64,000 bases of DNA from Canna indica (lineage: Eukaryota > Streptophyta > Magnoliopsida > Zingiberales > Cannaceae): NCBI GenBank assembly GCA_034359265.1, contig CP136896.1, forward strand, positions 68,893,501-68,957,500, given 5' to 3'. A program made the position numbers and the translations under genes. The notes beneath the pieces are model-generated. The model was not told the DNA's origin. It ran no database searches and saw only the letters and a list, made by a program, of their open reading frames with translations. Every line of letters starts with the position of its first letter. The first letter of the stretch is position 1. Shown here piece after piece: positions 23,558 to 34,434 of this stretch.

Positions 23558-26500
23558 TCAAGCCCGACACAACTCATAGTAATTCGCGGCCGACACGGCC
23601 AGAGATTGGTAAGAAGTAGATTCGCTTCTAAAGGCTCTTGAGTTTCTCTCAAACCATACAAACCAAAGCCAAATCAGGATAAGTCGCAATCTTTTGGTAG
23701 TTGTCGTGGGGGAACTGCTCACCACGGAGCCCCATGGCGTACTGGCCAAAGGGAAGAAGGTGCACTTCAGCAGGGAAATAAACACCTTCCAACCAGCACA
23801 GCTGAAAGGGCAAGATCTGAAAATATGAGTGTGGGATTCAAGTCCATTGTCACAAAGTAGGCAGGAGGGATCGACTGCGATATTCCACCGAGCTAAACGA
23901 TCTCGAGTAAGAAGACGCCCCCTCAACCTCAGCCACCCAAAGATAGAAATCTTTGGGGGAAGCTTGATGCGCCATAGAAAGCCCAGATTCTCCACAGAAA
24001 CGCCACGAAAAGTGAGTAAACAATATAGACTTTTTGAAGAGAAAACCCCATCTTTTGACCACCTCCAACCAAGAAGATCCTCACCACTAGATTGTTGAAT
24101 AGTTTCAAGATCCCCGGCCAAAGAAGACAAACAAGCGATATCAATCAAGGCCGAGAAGGAGATGTCCCAGCCCATGCAAGAGTTAGATCTATCAAGGATT
24201 CTAGCATCAAAAATAGAGGAATTTGGGTTAATCGCAAGCCTATAGAGAGACGTATATTTCCTTGCCAAGCATTCTCCATTAAGCCATCCGTCAGTCCATA
24301 ATTTAATCTTTCTACCAGAACCAACATGGAAAGAGAGACCAAGAATAAAGATCTCTAGGAGGCAGCCGCATAGGTCCTTCCAGATTGGCGAGGCACGCCT
24401 AGCGAAAGACCGATTTCTGATCCACAACCGAAAATCCCCGTAGAGACATCTAAGTAACTCAACCCATAGTAGATCGGCCCCACTAGAAACCTTCCACAGC
24501 CAAGATCCGAGTCGAGCCATATTATGAGCACTCAGATCTAGAACGCCAAGCCCGCCCTCAGCCTTCGAGCAAGTGATAGAATCCCAGCTAACCAAGGATT
24601 TCCCTCTCAAGGAAATATTCTCCTGCCCTACCCAAAAGAACTTCCGTCTCCTAGAGTCAATCCGATTAATCACCCACTTTGGCGCCTTAAAAATAGAAAG
24701 GAGTTATCCAGTGGATGACGTGATGACGCTGTTTATAAGGGTGAGACGACCGGCTCTTGAAAGAAGACGTCCATGCCAACAATTCAGCCGAGCATCCACG
24801 CGTGAGATAAGATTTAGCCAGTCAGCTTTGCATAATCGCCCTGCCCTGAGTGGAAGGCCCAAATAACTTAATGGAAAGGAAGCCACCTGACAGCCAATAT
24901 TAGAAGCAAGGCTAGAAGATAAAACAAGATCATCATTCAAACACAAGATACTAGATTTTGAGAGGTTGACCTTCAGTCCGGCTGCAAGCTCAAAGCACTT
25001 CAGTAATAAGAGTAGATTCTGGATGCTTGAGCCGTCATTTTTGCAAAAAAGAATAAGATCATCTGCGAATATGAAGTGAGAGACACCCCCCTCAATCACA
25101 CTATTTAATACCCCACAGATGAAACCAAGTCGGATAGCGCGCTCCAGCAACTGTGAGAAACAGTCCATAGCCAAGTTGAAGATGAATGGAGAGAGCGGAT
25201 TCCCTTGACGGATTCCCCTCCGATGCCAGAAGAAGGAACCCGTCATTCCATTAGTGATAATTGCCGAGTCGGTGTCAAGCAGACACATAACCCACTCACA
25301 CCATAAAGGAGGAAAACCACGACCTTCCAGCAAATCTCTGATGAAGCTCCAACCAATAGAGTCGAAAGCTTTTTCAAAATCTATTTTGAAAAGAATACCA
25401 TCCTCATGCCGTTGCTTGCATGCCCTTACGGTTTCATGAACACTCATGTAACAGTCTAACGTGCTTTTTCCCGCCATGTAGGCAAATTGATTTCTACCGA
25501 TAAGCTTATCCATATTCGGCTTCAGACGTCGTGCAAGAACTTTGGAGAAAATCCGGATCAAGCTATGCTCAAGGCTAATTGGTCTGAAATCCTTGACCGA
25601 GGAGGCACCCTCCTTTTTAGGGATAAGCACAATATGGCCAGAGTTAAATCTTCGCAAGGTGGAAGGGTCGATATAAATTTCATTGAAGATTTGGAGAAGA
25701 TCGGTCTGAATAGTATCCCAATAAGTGCGGAAGAATTCGGGGATGAGACCATCAGGGCCCGGAGCTTTGAACGAGCCCATGTCAAAGATGGCATTGTGGA
25801 TCTCCTCAAGGGAGAAAGGCAAAATCAATGAATGAGGCTCGGGCATAGCAGGAAACTCTAAGGCACTCCATTCAATGTGCAACAAGGGATTAACCTTCTT
25901 TCCGATCAGCCCTAGATAGTAATTCCGGAACAGTACCGCCATTCCCTCATTGTCCGTCACCTCTCCGAATTCTGAAGCAAGATGGTGAATCCAGTTGCTC
26001 TTTTTCCTAATCGTTGCCCATTGGTGGAAATAGCGGGTATTAAGGTCTCCCTCTTTAACCCATCTGCGTTTAGCACGTTGTCTCCACCATGTATTCTCCT
26101 CTCTATAGATCAAATCTAGATTTCCTTTGAGGTCCTTAAGAGAAGAAAGTTCAAAAGAATTGAGGCCGGACATCTCCGCTTTGTGGTTTAGGATCTCAAT
26201 ATCTGCTTCAGTTTTCTTTCTTCTAGCATTGCGATTCTTCCGGGATTGTTCATCCCAGATCAACAAAGTCTTCCTAAGCTTTTTCCATCTTTTGATCCAC
26301 CTTGTCGCTGCAGACGTTTCGGCGGATGGAACCTGTCATTCCGAGAGAAAAATAGAACGAAAGTCAGCCTTATGAAGCCAAAAACATTCCATTCTAAAGT
26401 TTTTGCAACGGTTGTGGAAAGAGTTTGCAGCTCGGAATATAAGGGCATTGTGGTCTGAGAGTCTACGCTCTCCACCAATCACCATAGCCGAAGGGAGCAG

Positions 26501-27136
26501 TTGGAATGTCGAGGAGGAAATCAAAACTCGGTCAAGCTTAGCCAAGCAAGGAGATTGTTGATTGTTAGACCACGTGAAAGAACGCCCCATGATAGGTAAA
26601 TCAAGTAGGTCGTGATCAGCAATAAGACCAGAGAGAGCCGCTGAATCATTCATACGCCCCAAACAGTTCCGTCGCTCATGAATGAAGCGAGTGATGTTGA
26701 AATCCCCTCCGATAATGAAGTTATCATCCGAGGAACTCAGTAGATCATTAATCTCTGAGAAAAACACACCACGGCCGGCACTACGTGGAGGACCATAAAC
26801 ACTAACAAAAGAGAAGCACATAGCCGATCTCTTCAATTCCAGCTTTGCAATCAATATATAGTGACCAACTTGAGTGTGGATGGAATCCCAAATATCAGTA
26901 TCCCAGATGAGGACTTGTCCACCTGCAAAACCATTAGCATCAAGAGCAATAAAGTTCGGAGACCGAAAACCCGAGCACTGGCGAACACAACTCAAAGATA
27001 TAGAAGCCAACTTAGTCTCAGATAAGGCAATAATTGAGCAATGAAGATCTCTACAATAGTTCTTGACCATTACTCTTTTGGAGAGCCTACATAATCCCCT
27101 AACGTTCCAAAATAATGCACAGAAATTTTGCGAGTT
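23558..27136 (-). pseudogene. LINE ORF2: endonuclease, reverse transcriptase, zf-RVT (two nonsense codons)
   Basis: One frame without frameshifts. The first in-frame ATG is at 27136 (MNSQNFCALFWNVRGL); the frame opens at a GTG overlapping the ORF1 stop. The AP-type endonuclease (ALSETKLAS, the RSFTWSNNQ area, LSDHNALIF) is followed by RT with FKAPGPDG, IVLIPKKEG, KIDFEKAFDSIGW and the catalytic FADD box, then a C-terminal zf-RVT domain (CLLCDNGLESHTHIFRSCPF). It would nick target DNA and copy the element RNA. Only two premature stops interrupt it: TGA at 26336-26338 between endonuclease and RT, and TAA at 24704-24706 at the end of RT. No RNase H domain is seen. This copy is inactive unless the stops are read through. 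Confidence 0.92.
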
Positions 27137-27180
27137 CATAAAGATAAAGGACAGTCCACAACTGCAGCGAACAGAGCCAA

Positions 27181-29625
27181 TCACATGGCATCACCATTCG
27201 GTCCGAAGCTGTCTAAAACGCTAGCGACGGCATCATAAGAAGCAGCAAAGGAGAAGCCCAACGAAGCAACCTGCTCATGAAGCGGCAACGAGGAAAGAGA
27301 GGATGCAGCTCCGGAAAAATGGAGGCCATGCATGGGGGGATTGTCCGACGAAAAGGAAGAAACAAAGGGACGTCCGACAAACTCTGCCGCCGCTTCGAAG
27401 TCCCCGTTCAAAATAGCCTTGCGAGCAGAGGCTCGACCAAGGCAGGAGCCCGGATAAGAGGCGGAGGGGCACAGCCGGCTGCTTCTTCTCACCGCTGACA
27501 CGATAACTCGAGGTCTCCTCCTCCGGTAAGTAACCGTCGATGATCCGTCTTCAGAGCCGAAGCGCCTAGGAGAGGCTGCAAGGGATATCGATCGGGGGTC
27601 GCTCGGAGGAAGAGGAGTCGCATGAGTGAAAGGATCCGAACTAGGGCCATTAGCAGGATCCACACATGGCGCCCGATCCTCCAAGTTAAAGATAGGACGC
27701 GAACCAGAATGGAGACTAGGAACCGGGACGGCTGAAGGGAAGACCGAGTCCTTAAGAATTTGGGCTCCCAAGGCCCACCAAGCCCTAAGAAGAGGAGCTC
27801 GGTTAGCCTCAACTTTGAAGAGATCCTGACATAACTCATAAATGGAAGACAGCTGCGGATCGAGGGAGATGCTAGGGGCAGGAGATAGAGCACTCAACAC
27901 GCAAGTCGACAAAGAGCTTTCACCGAAAAGGGAAGGCAGCGAGCTAGAGGAATAAAGGGAAGCACAACAGTCCTTCAGAAGGTGGCGGTTGATCTTCTCC
28001 ACAGCAGGGGTATGATTCTGTGCCAGATCCGTACTAGCCGCCTCATCTCGGGAAGCCGCGACCTCTGCCAGCCCTGAAACAACCTTGACCGCCTCCGCAG
28101 CCGGCGATACCAGAAGCATCACCGGAGACTTCGCCGCTGCAGCTTCATAACCATATTGGGAGCTCACGCGGGAAAAGACCTCCGAGATGGGAGCTTGATC
28201 ACGATCGACACCTAAAGGCATCTCCAAAGAAGATTGGTCTCCATGGGGCGGGGTGTCGTGGGAGACCGGGGCGGCCAAGGGACCATCCAGAGACATAGAT
28301 GCAGGAGCACCTTGCTCGCAGCTCACAGGGCCAGCGGCATTCAAATCATCGTCCATATCGTGTCCGCGAAGCTCAGAGTCGAACCCACGAGAGGACATGG
28401 AGTCGCCATAAGTCCATTTGTACCAGGAAATGCCAATCCGCACAGTATAACGATGCCGCTCAGCCGTCGCAAGGATGGTTTGCGGGATGCAATGGAGGGA
28501 GTGAGCCCGGATACGAATGCGGCAGGCATCAAGTTCAGACCACCGGAGAGCTCGACCATCGATGGCGTCGAAGGCGCCAAAGGAGCTAACCAAGACTGAA
28601 AGGGCGCTCTCATTCCAGAAGACGATGGGAAGTCCATCGAGCTCTAAGCCGACAGTAAGCTCAAGGGGCTGAACTCCTTCAAAGGACTCATCTTCTGACC
28701 AATCATCAACGATCAGAGATGCCGACTGCCAACTGAAGTGTCGTCGTTTGATCAATGTATCCTTATAATACGAGTTGATTCCAGGAGGAGTTGCGATCAG
28801 AAAACGAGAATCCGAGAAACGACGCTGCTTCCACCCGCGTCGGTGACTCTCGCAATCCTGAAAACAAGATGCAAGAAAACCAGCCACATCATGCGAGCCC
28901 TCCAAAGTTCCCTGAACCGAGACGATGACACACCGATCAGCTAGGTAACCGGCACGGTTGAGAGTTTGCTGGGACGAGGGAAGGAAGAGATCTATAGAAC
29001 TCGGCCGCTCCTTAGAAGCACACAAATGAGCCGGCTCGGCCGCAGGGGAAGAATCCAAGGAAACAGCCGATTGGGGAAGCCTAGATGAGGAGGAGCCCAC
29101 TGCAGGGGCAACATCAAGAGCCTCCAATGCCGGAGGGGAAGGAGAAGTTGACACAGGGCAGCCACTGGCTCGATGTCCTGTGCGATGGCAGCGGAAGCAC
29201 AATCTAGGCTCTCTACATCGAGCGCTAAGGTGACCCTTTCCACAGCAATTGAAGCAGCGCCCCATGCGCTTCAGACGATCCAGGAAAGCTGAGAGATCAA
29301 ACTCCTTACGAGCAGTACCAAGTCCAGGTGAGCTCCGGCGGTGGAGAGGCTCCCGAGATGCGGGAGTCGCCGGCAATCTCACCACATCTGCAAAAGAGCC
29401 CGACCTAACCCAGCTCTTCGAGGAAGGAGCAGGGGCCATAGCGAAAGAGACGCGACCCCGATTGCGCTTTCGATTGACCACAACCCACTCCTCACCGCCA
29501 GAATGCAGAGAGCTCACGCCGCCACACGGAGGAGCACCAAGAATCGAGGAAGAGGACGAGGCCGCCGAGCGCGAGGAGGAGGGGGGCGGCACAACGACGG
29601 AGGAACTCACCTGGGGGCTCACCAT
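27181..29625 (-). CDS. LINE ORF1 (gag-like, CCHC zinc knuckles)
   Basis: An intact 814-codon frame. Residues 1-100 are Ser/Pro rich; around 120-155 there are two CCHC knuckles (CFNCCGKGHLSARC and CFRCHRTGHRASGC). A DUF4283-like region follows (about 230-420), then a long low-complexity C-terminus. ORF1 proteins bind the element RNA in a ribonucleoprotein. The stop overlaps the beginning of the ORF2 frame, so ORF2 would need re-initiation or frameshifting. It is markedly GC-rich compared with its intronic surroundings. Confidence 0.88.
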   Translation of the reverse strand: MVSPQVSSSVVVPPPSSSRSAASSSSSILGAPPCGGVSSLHSGGEEWVVVNRKRNRGRVSFAMAPAPSSKSWVRSGSFADVVRLPATPASREPLHRRSSPGLGTARKEFDLSAFLDRLKRMGRCFNCCGKGHLSARCREPRLCFRCHRTGHRASGCPVSTSPSPPALEALDVAPAVGSSSSRLPQSAVSLDSSPAAEPAHLCASKERPSSIDLFLPSSQQTLNRAGYLADRCVIVSVQGTLEGSHDVAGFLASCFQDCESHRRGWKQRRFSDSRFLIATPPGINSYYKDTLIKRRHFSWQSASLIVDDWSEDESFEGVQPLELTVGLELDGLPIVFWNESALSVLVSSFGAFDAIDGRALRWSELDACRIRIRAHSLHCIPQTILATAERHRYTVRIGISWYKWTYGDSMSSRGFDSELRGHDMDDDLNAAGPVSCEQGAPASMSLDGPLAAPVSHDTPPHGDQSSLEMPLGVDRDQAPISEVFSRVSSQYGYEAAAAKSPVMLLVSPAAEAVKVVSGLAEVAASRDEAASTDLAQNHTPAVEKINRHLLKDCCASLYSSSSLPSLFGESSLSTCVLSALSPAPSISLDPQLSSIYELCQDLFKVEANRAPLLRAWWALGAQILKDSVFPSAVPVPSLHSGSRPIFNLEDRAPCVDPANGPSSDPFTHATPLPPSDPRSISLAASPRRFGSEDGSSTVTYRRRRPRVIVSAVRRSSRLCPSASYPGSCLGRASARKAILNGDFEAAAEFVGRPFVSSFSSDNPPMHGLHFSGAASSLSSLPLHEQVASLGFSFAASYDAVASVLDSFGPNGDAM

Positions 29626-31048
29626 TCGCCGCCCTATAGCATCCTTCGAGTTGTTGATTCACATTATCTGGCTTCTGTCTAGCAACAGGAACCACGATGT
29701 AACCAACATGGACTCCTTTCAGGGCAGATAATTTTCGTGCTCTGAGAGTTGAGTTCCAGTATTTTAAATACTTGGAAAATGAATAATTTCATCTCCACTA
29801 AAGTTATCAAATAATCTAACTTTTTTAGTGATGTAACAATACCATCCTTTGGCAAAAGCAAATCTTCAGAAAATCTGGAGTATACCTCTCTCTATATATC
29901 GTAAATTCGTAACTATTGACTACTTTTCAGCTTGACAATATACAAAGTTACTGAACCCAAGCATCTGAGAGGTCAGGTAATGACCTGTTAGTCAATCCAT
30001 AGAAAAAAATATTAACACTTTACCTGCGAATTCTCAATTACCAGAATCTACTTCTATCTCCATCGCCAAACTTGAACCCAGTACCCAACCAGAATGTTCG
30101 GTTTGCTTTAATTACTAGCTCAAAGTTATTAACACTTATTTACTTAACATATTTAAGTTGATGTTCCTGTCCCTTTATATTCTTATTTTGTGTATTCCAC
30201 TCTCCACACTAAGTCTTAATAATCATACAGGTTTTTTAGCAGAAAATTAAATCAAAGCATATTCGGTGATGACCCAGAAGATTCGGTGGAGTGAACAGAT
30301 CATATGAGGAATTGTGGTCATCATCATCGATCCTATGCATCAACTTAATGGGTAATGAGAAAATAGGCAACACTTGTAATTATGTAGGATAATGGCGCTT
30401 AACTATTTGAGCTATTAAGAGTTGCATTTTCCAGTGATGAATTCCTCAATTTAAGTTTTGGAGAAGGGTTGTGGTCAGAAATCCAGATTTCCATTAGAAT
30501 GAGCTTGAAAATGACTATTTGCTTAAATATTTTATTGAGCGAGAAAAGATAAACTACCACAGGAGATTACAACATATATAAGAAACATACTTTAGGATAA
30601 GCGAGCCTTCTTCTGATCTTTTAAGAAGAGTACTGGGAATTGGTTCAGTGAAATTGTTGCCTGTCAAATTTCTACAAGAAGACATAATCTAGGCAAAGGT
30701 ATTATTTCACGAGTAACTAATCTGAATTAAAACTTGGCATGCTTTCACTTACAGAACTTTAAGCTGCGTCAGATTCCCAAGAAAGTCAGGTACTATTCCT
30801 GTTAAATTGTTGTAAGACAAGCCCCTGAAATCAAACATAACGAAACCACCATGAAATTCTTGGAAATTTTATGCTTACACTGAAAAGCTATTGCTTATTT
30901 GCTTGTCTAGTCTTGCAAGAGAAGAAGATGGAAGGTCTTCCTCAATTTAAATGAGGAGAACTTGTTCTGCTTATAAGAAATACTAGACTAGGAAACACTT
31001 TAGAAGGTAAATCTTATGATCCGAAAAAAAAAGGGACCTCACTGTAAA

Positions 31049-33471
31049 TATATATTTTTTAGGAATTTTTAGCAAAAGGGCTAATCACTTATTTAACTTA
31101 ATCCAAGCACTAATCTCCTCTGATCCTCGTTCTTGTTGGCCGGCGGCTGAGTTGAAATCGAGGGATCGGAGCGACGGTGAAGACTCCGGTGGAGAACCGG
31201 AGTTTGGTGGACATAGGGTATTGAATCCATTGGAATGATATCGCGATCTAGTATTCCTGTCGGTGGTTTTGAATCTGATTCGTGTGATTTATTTTGAAGT
31301 TTTCTGTATAATTTTAGGATGAGATTGCACGTGATGTTTCGTAGATTTTCAGATCTGAAATATCTCGTCGTTCCTTCGAGATTTGATGTATTCTTGTTAT
31401 TGAAATTTCCTATCTGAGATATTGTCGCTGAAATGAGTCTTGATTTTTGTCGTTACTTCAATCCTATCGGTGGACTGCTCGCAGCCTGATCAGGAGGCCC
31501 GACCGTCATTGTCAGTGCGCTGTCGCCAGGCACGTCGCCGTGAGGCGCGACGTCGCCAGGCGCGGCGTCGCGAGTCGCGAGTCGCCAGGCGCGACGTCGT
31601 CCTGGGCGACATCGCGCGAGGGGCGCGATCGCCCAGATCTGGGACTGCCGCCCCCTCGCTCTCATCGTCTCCAGTTCATAGGGGCGGTGATGGTCGGTGG
31701 CGTCGATCGGCGAGTCACCGTCGCTGGTCGGCGATGCCGCAGCTCCATCTCGTGTTCGGTTCAGGCGGCGGCGGCGGCAGTGGGATGGAGCAGGCGCTGG
31801 TGAAGATGAAGGGTTAAGTATATATCATTGTTATATTACATGGGTTATTATTTTGATTAGTATTATTGGTGTTATAATGGTAGTGATTCTTGGTTGGTAG
31901 CAGTGATATCTGATATGTAGCAGTGGTATAGTTGTGATCTAGTTACTGCTGTTGATATGATGTTTGTAGCAGTGATAATGAGTTTGTAACGGTGTTACAT
32001 AAGTTTATATCAGTGTATTGAGTAATTGAGTTATTTATTGATATTTTGATATTTTCTCGTGGAATTATATCGAGGATCTTGTGATTTTCAGATCTAGACT
32101 TACCTTATATGATTTTTTACCTAAATTGCGTGCTGGATTTATTGGTGATGTCCGTTTCTCCAAAAGATGATCAGATTTCGAAAACAGTATTGGGTGGATT
32201 GCCTCGATTTGCATGCCGAGCCTTAAATTATATTTTAAGGATTTTATTATGATGGTTCAATTGAGTATCGTTTTAAAGGTGATTGATTCTTGTTGACTCT
32301 CGTCGATTCTAATCCCGATACATGTCTGATTATCCTAAATTGAAGTATTTATCTTGTTGTTTATTCCGTTGATTTTGATATTTGTTATTGTTGAAATTCC
32401 TATTGCATGTTGTTGGCTTATATACATGTTGATATCATATTATGTTGCATGAATTGCATCTATAGTGATTATGGTGATTAGGAAGCACGTGTAGGTGCTG
32501 AGGAGTTGCATAATGCTAGCTAGATTCGGATTGTTGGTTGGTCACATTATTGATGTAGTTATTATCTTATGCATTATATTTGTTGATATCAAGCTGCATG
32601 TTGCTTATATAGTTGTGAGAGTTATATTGGCATGTTGTGCATTATGACCTGTTGTGGGTGCAAGCCGAAAACTGTTGATTTATTGCCCGAGGTGTATGGG
32701 CGGTGACACCGGTGAACACGAAATTTTCACATGAGGTGCGGCGTCGCGCTGTTAGACGTTGGCGGGCTCGTGTGCGGCGCCGGGGTGTTAGACGTCGGCA
32801 GACTATCTTTTAGATAGTCGCATCTCTAGCTGGAGCGGGCTTGAGGTGCCACTCTCGAGGTGCGAGAGTGCGGGAGAAACTCAATTGTCCACTACGCTCT
32901 TTATTGGGTGATTATTATGCATGTACGCATTGTCGGTAGAATATGTGTGATTTGACGTTGTGCTAGTTGACATCAGTATATGATAACAATTATGAGGTGT
33001 ATACATTACTATGCATATATATAGTGGTTGTTAGATGCATAAGTATTTATTTAATGATGACATCGCGTTAGTTGGTATGAGCATATAATGTTGGTAGTGA
33101 TATGCACATAGTTGAATACCATGTCATCATGGCATCATGGATGGTCGTCTTTATTTCGACCTATTGTGATATCCTACTCAGCTTTTCACTGATTTTTGTT
33201 GCTCTTGCTTCAGATCTGCAGGTCCGAGTGGTAGCTGAGAAGGTCTAGTTAGATAGAGTAGATGAGGCATACTCTGACATTGATTTTCATAGAGATGTAT
33301 AAAATTTTGTGACCAATATTTTATTATTGTAAGAGATATTATTCTAATGCAAGTGGTTGAGGTTCATGTTGCAAGCTGTTCATGAAAATTATGGTGTGTT
33401 AGTTGATAGTTGATTGCGCTTCTCCTAGACGGTGTTTCTTATTTAGGGAAGAACTTAAACGGGACATAACA
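31049..33471. mobile_element. Probable solo LTR or non-coding retroelement remnant in gene 2 intron
   Basis: A 2.4-kb block inside the intron between the first and second LRR exons, flanked by GTAAA on both sides (31044-31048 and 33472-33476). On the minus strand it starts TGTTATGTCCCG, a common plant LTR start. It has no ORF with recognisable domains: the open frames at 31440-31900 are Arg-rich translations of GTCGCCAGGCGCGACG-type repeats. Its other end reads TA rather than TG, so the boundary is not canonical. Confidence 0.5.
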
Positions 33472-34434
33472 GTAAAATTCCTTACAAGTACTCAGTAGCA
33501 TCGAGTGAAGCAAAAGAGTGATATTTCACCAGCCAATGCACTCGAAGACAGGTTTCTGCAAAACATGCTGCGTAGTTAGCAAATATATCAACAAATAAAA
33601 TTTACTATTATAATTTTTGCACTTAATCAACAAATTTTCCCTTGTTTGATGTATGACTCACATAAATACAATCCTCGGAGGCGAATGAGTACGACTACAA
33701 TTCAATCCATCCCAAGCATATTCCTTCGGGAAGCACGGATCGCCCTGCCAATTTCTTTTCAACTGATACTGTTCTTTGATTGCCATCAGAGCCTCAACTA
33801 GTAACCCAAACAACCAACAATTGCACGAATCAACATATATATACATATTTGTCTCTTCACCTAAATTCCAGCAGGTTTACGTTCAATATAGTACCGTCGT
33901 TGACGTCGGTGGCCGCCTGAGTGACCTGCATAGAGGTGTAGACCTCGAGGGCGTTCAAGATGGGCAGGAGAGTAGATTTGGTGGTGGCATTGAGGGTCAC
34001 CGTATACTCGGTGGAGACGGAGATCGGATCCACAGTATAGGCGTAATTGGACAGGAGGTAGAACGGCTGCAACGCTGAAATCAACAAGACACCATTTAGG
34101 TAGACGTCGAACGCCCTCGTGGTGTTCGACGGAAGGACCTCAACCTCGGTGAAGTACATGACGAAGTAGAAATTGGCCTCCCCTGTCTTGTCGAACCATT
34201 TGATGCCGAGGCTGGTGCCGTTGGCAGGCGTCGCAGCCGTCTGGAGAACGGCGGAGGGAGCCTCGAATTGGTCGTCATTAGCGTAGCGGATCGGCGAGCT
34301 GGTGGAGATCGTGCGGAAGCGGGGCGACAAGAGCGGAACCCAGAGGCGGTCATAAGGGTCGTCCGGGTACCTGCATTGTGACAGCAAGCTGTTTCGTGAA
34401 GGTGGAGTGTTGCCTTTTCTCGAGAATTTTGTTA

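Larger units (their letters stand above)
23456..29756 (-). mobile_element. Full-length L1-type LINE in gene 2 intron
   Basis: A 6.3-kb element with a 17-bp target duplication, CAGTATTTTAAATACTT (23439-23455 and 29757-29773). The poly-A tail (T-run at 23453-23464) is on the left, so the element is in the same orientation as gene 2. It has a short 5' UTR (about 130 bp), ORF1, ORF2 and a 3' UTR. It sits between the last LRR exon (30591-30671) and the membrane-span exon (23142-23290). The intact ORF1 and near-intact ORF2 imply a recent insertion. Confidence 0.95.

Noticed and set aside
28234..28944. Plus-strand ORFs opposite LINE ORF1
   Set aside because: They are shadows of the 814-codon GC-rich ORF1 on the other strand.
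31440..31900. Overlapping ORFs up to 125 codons on both strands
   Set aside because: Arg/Ala-rich translations of GC-rich repeated DNA; open in several frames at once and without domain features.
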